Shown here: in pieces, positions 12,966 through 23,606 of the stretch | Position numbering within the stretch: the first letter of the stretch is position 1 | How the letters are laid out: each line of letters begins with the position of its first letter | Source: Parus major | Lineage: Eukaryota > Chordata > Aves > Passeriformes > Paridae | Direction: 5' to 3' | Assembly: GCF_001522545.3 (NCBI RefSeq) | Contig: NC_031769.1 | Coordinates: forward strand, 19,637,875-19,701,874 | DNA length: 64,000 bases | Program-made: the position numbers and the translations under genes | Notes under the pieces: model-generated | What the model was told of the DNA's origin: nothing | The model's input: the letters and a program-made list of their open reading frames with translations, nothing else | Database searches by the model: none

Positions 12966-15829
12966 TCAGTATCTTCAGAATACCAAACATATGGATTTCT
13001 ACTCATGTTCTGAGCTCTTACTAAAGCACTAATATGGAAGTTTTCAAGATAGTCTCTTAGTAAACAGAGCTGGAAAGCATCCCAGATGAAGTACATATCT
13101 GGCTTTTAGTGCTACAGAAAGTGTCTTTTTGCTAGTCAGTAAAATCTATCTCCATGAATGATTCCACATAAATAAGCAGGTCATATTTCAGGCTTGTTTT
13201 CAAATGCTGGAAAACCATTATATAAGCAAGCATGGAATTTGAATGAGTATTTTCTGCAGTTGAATACATTTGGCAATGTCTTACGAAAACATACATTTTC
13301 TTTTCCAAGACAAAATAAAACATTGCTATTAACTGTCAGAATTCCTGACAAAGGAAAGCTAGCTGAGTATTTCAGACAGTAAAGAAACACTTTAAAGGAA
13401 TCACCCCAGTGGATACATGTGAGAGAAAGAAATAACATTTCATAGCCCTCTGAGATACTCAGTGTAATATATATTTCATCCCTTCATGTCTTTGAAAGGA
13501 CAGTACACCTGCTTTTGTGAAAGCATGTCTGTTAAGCCCAGAAATAGGTTCTGTGCCTTTAAGACTATTACTTAACAATGTTATTTCAAACACTAACAGA
13601 ATACAGAGGCAGTAGCTAAGAGTCATGTACTTTTTAGAAATATTTCAAACGTTTCACATATTTAAAAGATATGCCATAGAGTCATGTTTGATACTCAAGA
13701 TTTTGAAGATTATTCTTTAACTGAGTGAAGCTCATTTCTTTTCAACTTTGTCACTGGTAACAACAAGAATTTGCAGAAGTACTACAGTGCCTCAAACCAG
13801 AAGTCCATGTATTAAATTGCTTTCTCTCTGACAGAGTCTAATAATGGACACTTAACAGGAGGGTAGAAATAAGCATACAATGAATCATTCTTCATCACTA
13901 TACCAACATGTTTCCTTCCAATTAAAAGGTTTAGGAACCTCCCGAGCCAGGGGTTGGTCACATTTGGATAACTGTTCAAGGGGCCCTGTCAACCTGTTCT
14001 CCAGAAACATGGCAAATCCATTTCTGACAATAGGCCATACTATGTCAAAGCTCCTGATTTTATAGGCTTCCCTAATACTTACCCTTAGACACCTTGTCTT
14101 ATAACTCCTAGTGCATTAACCTCATCACACTCACTAACTCCACAACATTATTGCTAATTTTAGCTGCCACTGAACTTGTATTTTAGTTTGACTTTCATAG
14201 CACTAAATTTAGTTTCCATCTTATTATGTCACAGCTCAGCAGTGGAAAAATCTTCAGCAGGTATCCATACTCAAGCTCTAGTTTTAGCGACCATGAAGAC
14301 ATCAGTAATGTATCATGTCAAGTAAAGGTACCACCACTACCTCTTTCTCCCAGGTGATTTAGGACTTCTTGAATAGGGTATGGTATACATTCTCCACATT
14401 TATTGGATCCTTGTAATAGAGCTGTTAGGCCTAATCTTCCAATACAAACCCCACATTTACTCTTTTATAAGTTATTATAGCTATCTCCTAATTCTTTCCT
14501 TAATACTGTTTCTATCAGTCTACATTACAGAAAATTAAATTAGCCATCTTAAAGTACTCAGCAAACACAGCTTGTTTTAGAGACTGATGTAGTATTTGTG
14601 TCTTGCTGTTCCTCTGGCACTGGTAATGTTTTCAAGAAGAGATTAAGCAATAGAGCAAACAGCAATTTCTAGTTCTTTCAGAACAACTTTTAGGGCACTT
14701 TTAATTTTTTTTTTTCTTAACACATGTAAAATTTGAGTAGAATGTAATTAATGTTACAATGACCTTCACCCAGCATAATGCTAACAGGGCCTTGTGTTCT
14801 TAGGATGGATTAGCCTTCTGTGGTCAGCTTTTGCTCCAAAAGGCAGAGAAGACATGACATTTGCAGTCTACATGACTACATGTATACCACCCCATACAAT
14901 AAATATAATTCATTGTGCAGATAACCGAATATCTTTGCTTCATTTGAAGTCTCTCAAACTGTTATAATCAATAACAGCAAATGGTTTAAAGAAACAACAA
15001 AAACAGAAGTACTGTTTGCAATTACACCGATGGTCTCTGATCTGTCAAAACCATATTGCTTCTAATTGCAATTTCCATTTCACTTCCTCAGAAATCTGTA
15101 AAGAAATAAATGTACCTCATTAAAGTCTGAAAAAAAAATCCATAAAAACAACACAATGGACATTTACAGAAAGACAAGTGATGCAGTCAGTGAAGTATCT
15201 TCATCCTGACATTATGACAAAGACATTGGAAATAGAAGTGTCCATATTTATATCCCCAAGAGGGGCAAGACTGGTGTGTAAACAAGTTTCTGAAATTGAG
15301 TCAGGAGAATTCCTGTCAGTTCCATATCTCTAATGATAATAAGCTAATGTTCTTTGCATTTCTGTAGACTTTTCAATTTTAAGATTTAAAAGCAATTACC
15401 TGATCTTGATAATGCTTCTATGAGACAAACACACATTATCCCTTTATTAGCAAGGGAGATGGAGGCACAGAGTTTTTGATTTCCCATGTAATGAGCTGAT
15501 TACCAGAACCACCAATAAATCACTCACACATCCTTTCTCTCTGTTGCTAATATTGTTTAAACTGACCCTAACGTCATGTATGATGACAAATGCCTATATG
15601 CAACACTGCAGTGATGGTCCTACAACACTTGTGAGAAGAGGGGAAAAAAGCTAGTAACAAAAAAGAAACTGAAGAAAATTACCATTATTCTACTAGTTCT
15701 GCTTCACTTACAAGTCAAACATAAGAAAAAAATATGTACATACAACCTAGAGCTAGAAAAATAGACAACAGGCTGGAGAGAGAAGACCAGGACATTCATT
15801 CGCCATCTAAAAAATTCACGATGGGTCTG
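12966..15829. other. No recognised feature
   Basis: Continues the AT-rich character of the sequence to the left, with no supported exon, RNA gene or repeat family. It ends abruptly at the GC-rich island. Confidence 0.55.
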
Positions 15830-16110
15830 AAGCCGTTTCCTCTCATCCCCAGGACAGCCCGTTCCCCTGGGCCCAGGCCGCGTCTCCCAGGGCCTCACGC
15901 GTCCAGCTGGGATCAGCCCGCGGGGCAGCGCAGCGAGCCGGTGCTGGGGCACGTCCCGGACACCTCGAGCTGGGGGGATCCGCTCCTGCCGGGCACAAAC
16001 GCTCCCGGCCAGGGCTCAGCTGCTGCCCTTGGCTCCGGAGAGCGGCAACCACGGCGAGCGAGGCCTGCGGGCCGGGGCCGGGCCAGCGCTACGGCCGCGC
16101 GCGCTCGCTA

Positions 16111-16122
16111 GATGGCGCCATC
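16111..16122. promoter_or_regulatory. Palindromic YY1-like site GATGGCGCCATC
   Basis: This is a perfect 12-base inverted repeat with an ATGGC core on each strand, resembling the YY1 initiator/proximal-promoter motif (AAGATGGCGGC). It sits at the centre of the CpG island, where YY1 elements typically mark transcription start sites. The symmetric arrangement would suit divergent initiation; that is inference from motif alone. Confidence 0.4.
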
Positions 16123-16141
16123 GGCTGCTACGGGGCTCACG

Positions 16142-16205
16142 CCCCGGCCCCGGCCCCAGCCCCCGGCCCTGAACCTCGGCCCCGGCCCCGGCTCCGACCC
16201 CGGCC
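16142..16205. repeat. Imperfect CCCCGG hexanucleotide repeat, G-quadruplex-prone on minus strand
   Basis: Two clusters of GGCCCC/CCCCGG units occur. Read on the minus strand they give several consecutive GGGG tracts separated by one to three bases, satisfying the usual quadruplex rule of four or more G-runs with short loops. Confidence 0.6.
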
Positions 16206-16425
16206 TCCATCCTGGCTGCCGCGCCCTCCCCTGCTCTCTCCCCTCCTCTTCTACCCTGTTCTTTCCTCCTCTGCCGTGCTCTCCTCACCCTGCCCTCCCC
16301 TTCCCTCTTATACCCTGCCCACCCCTCAGCTCCTGTGCCCTCTCCTCCACTACCATGGCCTCCCCTGCTCTGCCCTCGTCTACAGCTCTGCTGCCCTGCC
16401 TTCCTCTCGTGTACCTGCCTCACCG
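16206..16425. repeat. Pyrimidine-rich tract
   Basis: The plus strand is dominated by C and T (CCTCCCCTGCTCTCTCCC-like text) for about 200 bases immediately after the CCCCGG repeats. It is low-complexity. Open frames across it encode Pro/Leu/Ser-rich shadows, not a recognisable protein. Confidence 0.6.
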
Positions 16426-16660
16426 CTGTGCATTCCCGGCTCCCGACAGACCCCGAACCCTACACAGCCCCGCTGGCTCTCGCAGCTCCCACAGAGGCAC
16501 TAGGGGAGGCTTCCAGTGTGTGTAGGGCAGCGGGGCCGCTGCTGGCGGCGCGGCCCAGGCCGGGTGTGAGGTGCGGGCCTGCAGCCCCCGCCGGGCTGAG
16601 CCCCCGCGCCGGGAAGGGCTGCGGGTCTTTCAGCCCGGGGCTTAATGAAAAGGACAGAAG

Positions 16661-17794
16661 AAGGTTCAGTCTCCCCTCGCTTTTGGGGCCCTGTTCCTTT
16701 GTTAGGTTTGGCCACATCGGGCGCTAGCGTGGCTGCCCTGGCAGATGGAGAGGATGGCCAAGCCACCGAGTCACCCCAAGCTGGGAAGAGGAATCCCCCA
16801 GTCCGGCCCTGGCCTCGAGCGGGGCTGTGGATCTCTCCCAGCCTGAACACCCCACAAGCCCACAGTGACAGACTGTGGACCATTGTCAGACTTGGAGGCA
16901 CACACCAAACCTGGGTTCTTTCATTGTGCGGGAGACACGCTCTCCAGTGGTCATTCTTCAGCCCAATAACCTGAGTAACGAGAGACATCTAGAAGTACTC
17001 CAGGATGAGGAGGATCCTTCAGTTACTTTGCAGTTGCAGGAGGAAACAATAAAAGCTTACTTGTCAGCAGGGCTTTGATGAAGCCCTGTCCTCAGTGCAT
17101 GGGTCATGGGACATTGGCATGCCAATGCCAGCTTGTCATCTGAATGTCAGTGTGGGAAAAAAATTTCTCCATTTTGCAGCTTCTGTAGAAATACCTGGAA
17201 TCTGACTCAGACAATGTCCGGAATAATGTAAACCATTCAAGTTCTGTTTCTATTTAAAAAGGGATCAAGTCATGAAGTTGAACAATTTTGTCTGAATATG
17301 TAGCAAAGTTATGAGCAAGAAATTACAAAGTTAGTAACAGCTGGGAATTGCAGAAACCCACTGGACAAAACTAGTGTTCAGTTAGGAAAAAAAAGCTTGT
17401 TTGGTTGTGTGTCAGTGCTAAATGAGCATAAAACTATATCATATGTCAAATTTCAAATAATCTTTGTCAACCATAAAAATTTGCAAAATATTCTTAAGTG
17501 TTTAACAGAAGTGCTGAGATTATTACATGAAGACTTTATATTTAAATATATTTCTAAATGTATCTTCTAAACTTGTCTGTGGTAGATAGAAAGTTTGGGA
17601 AATGGAGTGAGTTTTCTCTTAGAGAATCCTACAACTATATGACAAATTAGGTAACTGCAGTAACCAGTCCACTTTCCTTGATGTAAAAAGAGGTATTAAA
17701 ATCTGTGGTCTAATACTTTGATCTCCTTGTAACGTTTCAGTTTTGAACTTAATACTAAAATCACAACAGGGAAGGAAAATTAGGGGAAGAGGAG
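16661..17794. other. CpG island shore, no gene recognised
   Basis: GC content falls back to the local background. Short open frames start here (for example around 16.65-16.97 kb) but match no family I know and have no convincing splice partners. An AATAAA lies near 17.05 kb on the plus strand and could end a short unspliced transcript from the island; unsupported otherwise. Confidence 0.4.
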
Positions 17795-18060
17795 AGGTGC
17801 TTGTTAAGAGAATGGTTCAAAGCTGCACCAGGAAAAGTTCAGACTGGACTTAGGAAGCATTTCTCTATCAAGAGAGGTGGTCAAACACTAGAAAAGATTT
17901 CATTGAGAGGTGGTCAGTGCCCCAAGCATTTTTACCCAGTGTTTAAGAGGTATTTGAGCAATGGCCTTAACAAACTTTTGTCAGACCTGAATTGTCAGGC
18001 AATTGGAATAGATGGTCATTGTAGGTACCTTCCAGTTGAAATAATCTAGTTTAGTCTGCT
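17795..18060 (+). mobile_element. Avian retroelement 3' fragment (LTR or CR1-related)
   Basis: The text runs from a degenerate 'gtttaagaggtatttgagca' block to a 'gatggtcattgtaggtacct' block and ends in a degenerate TTGAAATAATCTAG tail. This matches the general pattern of repetitive avian retroelement 3' regions that I have seen, but I cannot assign the family. An open frame of 82 codons across it is coincidental. Confidence 0.45.
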
Positions 18061-18304
18061 CTGAAATAGAAAGGAAATAACCTAGATATTGGTGGTAATC
18101 ATCACTGCCAGTAACTGGAAGCAGTTGGCTGCTAAAAATTATCTTGGATGTATTTTGGAGGGTGAAAAGTGAGTAGTTGGTGTTCCTTTGAAAATGTTTT
18201 TAAAAAATAATTTTTGAGACAAAATTTATAAAAATGGCAAGGTTTGGTAGAGTAAAGAGAATAAATCGAGGGAAAGAAGAAGAACGTAACAATATGTTAA
18301 TTTT

Positions 18305-18835
18305 ATAGAATCCTAAAATGGGTCAATTTGGAAGGGACCCCTCTGCCATGGGCAGGTTCGCCTTCCACAGACCAGGTTGCTCAAAGCTGCTTCCAGTCAA
18401 ACCTTGAACACTTCCAGGGATGGGGTGGTCCACGACTTTCTGGACAACCTGTTCCAGTGTCTCAACACACTCACAGTCAAGAATTTCTTCCTAACATCTA
18501 ATTTAAATCTGCCCTTTTTAGGTGTTCCAGCCCCCTCAACATCTTGGTGGCCTCCTCTGGGCTTGGTTCAGCAGGTCCACATCCTTCCTGTGCCAGTGAC
18601 CCCAGAGCCGGATGCAGCACTCCAGGTGGGGTGTCACCAGTAGAGGGGGAGAATCACTCCCTCACTCTGCTGCTTACACTTCTTTTGATACAGCCCAGGA
18701 CATGTTTGGGTTTCTGGGTTGCAAGGGCAAATGGCCAGCTCATGTCCAGCTTCTTATCCACCAACCCCTAGTCCTTCTCACTAGGGCTGCTCTCAGTCCA
18801 TTTTCTACCCACATGTATCTGTGTATTTGTGCAAA
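18305..18835 (-). mobile_element. CR1 LINE fragment (3' UTR and end of ORF2)
   Basis: Reverse-complement CR1 text: starts with the degenerate ATAGAATCC tail, then 'ggttgctcaaagctgc', 'gcactccaggtggggtgtcaccagtagagggggagaatcac'-type text from the 3' end of ORF2. Internal segments typical of the family are missing around 18.52 kb, so the copy is internally deleted and old. Confidence 0.85.
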
Positions 18836-21800
18836 CAATTTAAAAATTATTTGTTAATACTGTTCAAGTAATGAGCCTTTTCTGATCACTTTTTACCAGT
18901 GGAACATGGCATCATTTGAAACTATCAGGAAAATAATACTGTATAATTCAGGAATATTTCCTACATTGCATGAGGACAACGTTGGGTGGAGTGGCTGAGA
19001 TATACAAGATATTAATGAGTAATGATGTTTAAATGGTAGTGAAGATTTATCTATGACATTATGTATCTATGATGTAAGACTTATCTATGGTATTGTGAAC
19101 AGAAATGGGGCTTACAGAAATTAAAAGTAAATTCTGTCCAGCTGAACTAAAAATTGAACAATTCTTGGTAAACTGCAATTACCAGCTTAGCATCAAGATA
19201 ATGAATACAGAAGGAAATGGATGGGAGAAATATAAACAGAATGTAGCCAAAGTAGGTGCAGTGGTTTTATGGCAGTCTGTGGAGAATAGGAGAGGGAACT
19301 TTTATCAGCAGCACTCTGATGGGACTGAACAGTACTTTTATGCTTAGTTTTTCTACTTCAACTCTATGTATCAGAGGTGGAGACAGAAGTGGCAGAGCTC
19401 TCATTTCTGATGCACAGCACAACTTAACCTTCCTAAGGGTTCACTGGTGTGAACACATCAATAGCTACTCAGGGAAACAGTATGGGGTACATTAAACACA
19501 GAGATTGTATCAAGACTATGTGCAGACACACTTCACTGATTTTTCACCTGTCCTGGCACTAGGTTGGGAAGTGTTTGTGGAGATACCAAGGCAGATGCTT
19601 GCCTTGGAAGTTTATTTGTAATTTTGTAGGAGCTTCTGTCAGTGTTCTTAACATTTGCTTAAGAAATGCTATTGTCTCAGTCTCCATTCTGAAATAGTAT
19701 GGAAAATAAAATCGAAAGAATTTTTTTTTAATTTGACATATGCTTTTTATTACCAGAAGTAATTATTTTCAAGCCAGGGGAAAAAAGTCTTTGAGGGATG
19801 GTTTTGATAGCTGTTTTCTGAGTAGTCTGGAGCTATTGATGAAAAATATAATAGACAAAAAGCTATTAGTGTGTTCTGTACAAAATTGCATAAAATATCA
19901 ATTAAGAACTGGATTCTGTAGAACTCATTTACTGTGAGATAATTGTTTTAGGCTTTGTGTCAGAGAGAATCTAGAGTCTAGATCAGTCTCTAGACCAGAT
20001 GAAGTAATTGCACCCTAATGTATCCATCTTTCTGTGCCGACCACAGCGATGACCTTGGGTGAATAGTTTAGCTAAATATGGATGCATTTTAGATATCTAC
20101 ATTATGTGAGATGAATTTCATCACCTTCAGGTGCCTTAGATAGCTGAGCCTATGTATGAAAGAAATTATGTTGTCATTGCAAGTGGTAATGACTAAAACA
20201 AAGGAAAATCAGGCACCACTTATTTATGAAGATGAGAGGAAAAATTCCACATCACACACATTAGTATGAAACACATCAGTGCTGAAGTGTCTTTTCCACT
20301 CTGAATCTAATTTAAAGAGCAGCATTCACAATAGGCAATTTTTTTCTTATTCCAATCACTGAACTGACAGGACAGTGATTTTAAGTATATGGGACTTTTT
20401 GTAAAGAAAAGAGAAACACTTAAACATCTTACTTGAGCAGAAACACTGGGATTTGAGATTAAACATTGAAAGGTGTAAGGGCCTTCTTTTTTTTTTTTTT
20501 TGGAGTTTAACCAAGTTCAGCCCAGCTCTCTTCTGTGTCTGAGCAATGTGTGAGATGTGTGGGCAATGTCTTACTCATATCCATGGTCAGGTCCAAATGA
20601 CAAATGCAGAGAAGTCAGTGCTCATATGCATTAGTCTCTTCCCCAGTGGCTATTCTGTTGTTTGAGAGACTGCAGGCTGAATGAGGTGTCCTTGCTCTGG
20701 CAGGTAATAATAACAGTGGCTGCCAGGTGTGAGCAGGTCTGGTCAGGACTATGGCTCTCAGTCCCTGTCCCCAGGTGTGAGCATCACTTCATTTGCTCAC
20801 TCTGTACTCATGTTTTCAGTGCTCTTCTTACCACAGTGCTCTCTGTCTTTCTGTAGGAGGCATTTTGGATCAGGCTCTGGTCTCTCAGTACCTTGCAGGG
20901 AGATCAGCAACATACTTCAATGTCTAGCTTCTGATCCTGTCCAGTTCTTGTTCAGTCATGAGGTTCAGTCCAACTATAGAGTAGCTGGACATAAAAAATA
21001 TACATATATCAAAATATTTTCATATGATAACACATAGAGCTGGCATATAGAGCAGCCTGGCTGTTGAGCTCTCCATGCTCCCTGTGTGGTGGGTGATACA
21101 TTTGGTCAGCAGAATACTTCTGTTACGAACTCCCAGTTTTTATAGTTAACTTACAAATACCATTAAAAATTATTCTTTTCTATTGTATGTTTCCTTTTTT
21201 TTTTTGGGAAAGGTAACTTTATCAGATTCACTAAGCTGACCATAAATACAGTAGGGTCCAGCAGCCTATACTGTTTGCAAACATAGACCAAGAAAAGTGC
21301 TTGCCTTTTGGACTTGTCCAAAGGGCAAGCACAACCACGTATTCCCAGATATCTGTAGTACATACCAGGAAACAACTGTACCTCTATTCACCTCTTTGGG
21401 AAGCAGGTGTTGTTTTTCTCATTTGCACAGTTTTGTGCAAAGCTCTCACAGCTATTTCCTATTTCCTCCTGCAAACAGCAATGACCTTTTTTGCAAGGAG
21501 TTGGTATTACAGGACTTACTGTAGTAACTTAAGGAACTGTTATCTGAAGGCTGTTATCTCTGGGCTTTACAAAGTGTTCAAATGACATAAATTGTAAAAT
21601 AAAGTTTTGGTTTAGTTAATTTTTAACTGTATTTTAAATAACCTGTGGATGGGAGTTTTGTGTTTGGGTTTTATTGGTGGTTTGGTTTGTTTTGTTTTTA
21701 ACCAGGTCTTGGTTAAAAGACCTTATGTTTGTATGACATTACTTGGCTAAATAAGAAAGGGAAAACCATACATTCTTCAGATATCTTTCTATTTCTGTGA

Positions 21801-22942
21801 TTGATTAGAGTTCTTTACTAGCTTAGCCAAAGGTGTAGAATAATGTATGGAATAATGTGTGTCCATCCAGCAAAGGAGTGCTGGGGAAAATTGAGTTCTC
21901 GGGAGGAAATGTTACCAGAGGTGACCTATGTTTTAAGATAGTCCTTGTTAAAATATCTGAAATAAGTATTTCTAGAGGAAGGGAGTACTTCCATTCTAAG
22001 TAACTATCAATAACATATTTAGTTAGAAGCCTTTATTACTTGATGGATATCTAGAAGAAATGTAAAAGAGGTAATTCAAGTATGTTCTCAAGCTGCTAAA
22101 GCATAGGCACAGATGTCCTAGTGCAGAAACCTATTCCTCTTATTCCAGGCATTTTCTTCTGTTGCAGAGATTTTTAGTGTGGCCTCATCTTTTTGTCAGT
22201 CAAAGACCATAAGATGTGGAGTGAGTGAGAAATTCTGACAGAAGGGCCAAAGAAGGAATCTGTTCCCCAGTACATACATTTGGTAGAAGCTCCTCTGCTC
22301 TAGTCCTGCTGCTCCATGTGCTTCTTCAGTGAGGCCTGTTAGTGCCACATGTCCTCTTGTGGCTTGGGGAAAGGTGTTTCCATTCCTCAGAAGGGGTGAT
22401 GCATGTCTTAAAATATGCAGAATGATAAACTGACCCCTAAAGCAAACCCTGCTACTGTGTACAATGGAAGAAAAGCTGAGAAGGGTCTAGGCAGCACACT
22501 GTCAAATGAAATCACAACAAAAAAGGAAGAATGTATTTTCAAAAAGTACGTCAGTGATTTTTATCTCTGCACAGAGAATTACACACTGCACTATAAGACA
22601 GCCTTTTATTATACATGCTTGGATTTAAAAAGGGACACCTCTTCATACTAAAAGAATCATTACTGAAATAAAACCCAATTGCAAGGTCTTCTTCTGTTCT
22701 ATCTTTATTATTAATTTGAACTGCAGAAAAATAGAGGTATTTGCAGAATAGTGGAATAGTTCAAGGCCATAGGAAATGGTATAATCAAAAAATTCAGACT
22801 GGGGGTAAAATTAAATGAGCCTCTTCAATGTTTTTACAATTTTACAAATAATGCACAGATGCAGGTATCATAACAGGTTTTGCATGAATGAAAAGATGGT
22901 ATAAACTATGAAGCTGAAAATATGAAATGTGCAGTGTTTCAT
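18836..22942. other. No recognised gene between retroelements and MRC1L 3' end
   Basis: AT-rich sequence with a T15 run near 20.49 kb. Several plus-strand open frames of 60-100 codons occur, none resembling a known family or showing paired splice sites. The right-hand part may include the distal 3' UTR of the mannose-receptor gene that ends at 23.4 kb. Confidence 0.5.
22704..22709 (-). other. Candidate polyadenylation signal of MRC1L
   Basis: First canonical AATAAA on the minus strand downstream of the stop codon, giving a 3' UTR of about 0.7 kb. Another lies at 22605-22610. The choice between them cannot be made from sequence. Confidence 0.35.
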
Positions 22943-23003
22943 AGGTTGAACTCAATGATCTCAAGATCTTTTCCAGCCTAGTTAATTCTATGATTCTGTG
23001 ATT
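22943..23003 (+). mobile_element. CR1 LINE 3' tail fragment in the MRC1L 3' UTR
   Basis: Plus-oriented text ending in TTCTATGATTCTGTGATT, the terminal repeat of CR1, preceded by the usual 'ctcaatgatctcaagatctt'-type sequence. It lies antisense within the presumed 3' UTR of the receptor gene. Confidence 0.7.
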
Positions 23004-23406
23004 CCCATCATAGTCTAGATACCACTGAAGTAACACATAGGGAAAATAAATTTAAAGTAATAAGTAATGATTTCCCCTGTGTGTAAAAAGGGAAAATTTC
23101 TACACTAAGCTAAATAAAGTGATTTTCACAGGTAAATATCTCTCAAACCTTCCCCATAACACCTCTGGAGCCAACTTTTCAGTCATACCCATTTATATGA
23201 AAAACACTCCCCAGATTAAATGAATCTGTAACACTTTGGAAGGAATTTTGGAAGATGTATATGTGTGTATTTATATAAATCCATTAACAGTGTATTTTAG
23301 AAGAAAGGAGACTATTGTCTGAGTAGGAAAACATGAAGCTGGGGTAAGATTTCACTGATTTATGGCCTGTTTTTTGGTAGTTGGATCACATGGGCATTTG
23401 GTCAGA

Positions 23407-23606
23407 CTACATGTCTGAAGCTGTGTCTTTTTCTTGAATATCCACAGTTGCTTCTGATCCACTCATTCTGGTTGAAATATGTGGCAGGTTTTGTCTCTTC
23501 CTCCTCAAGCAGAAATAAATTATACTTCCAGCTCCAGCTATAGATAGGGCTAGAAGAATGTACAGCCAAATGATGCCAGCTGAAAATACTTTCTTCATTT
23601 TCTCTT
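23407..23606 (-). CDS. MRC1L exon 30: transmembrane helix, tail, stop
   Basis: Residues 1372-1437. Hydrophobic run about 1380-1405 ([20 protein letters not shown]), basic stop-transfer RRKR, then a 32-residue tail rich in Ser/Thr/Asp with no tyrosine, ending TASDM. Compared with the roughly 45-residue mammalian tail it is shorter and lacks the FxxxxY-type endocytic signal. Confidence 0.94.

Larger units (their letters stand above)
15830..16660. promoter_or_regulatory. CpG island, probable promoter of an unidentified transcript
   Basis: Base composition switches sharply from AT-rich to very GC- and CpG-rich, with many CGs, GC boxes (CCCCGGCC, GGGCCGGGG), a perfect 12-base palindrome containing two YY1-like ATGGC cores, and no TATA box. 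That is the profile of a vertebrate housekeeping-type promoter or first non-coding exon. Open frames through it are Pro/Arg-rich composition artefacts. In mammals the gene following MRC1 in the same direction is SLC39A12, then CACNB2. A minus-strand gene starting here would fit that order, but I see no coding exon of either, and a lncRNA start is equally possible. Confidence 0.65.

Noticed and set aside
15734..16111. 125-codon open frame entering the island from the left
   Set aside because: Composition-driven; starts in AT-rich flank and turns into Arg/Ala/Pro-rich text with no domain.
16112..16525. 137-codon Pro/Leu-rich open frame in the CpG island
   Set aside because: It is explained by GC-rich, stop-poor, low-complexity sequence; overlapping frames on both strands are equally open and none matches a family.
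15830..16660. First coding exon of STAM, TMEM236, SLC39A12 or HACD1 at the CpG island
   Set aside because: I looked for the starts of these neighbouring genes in the mammalian order and found no matching coding text on either strand.
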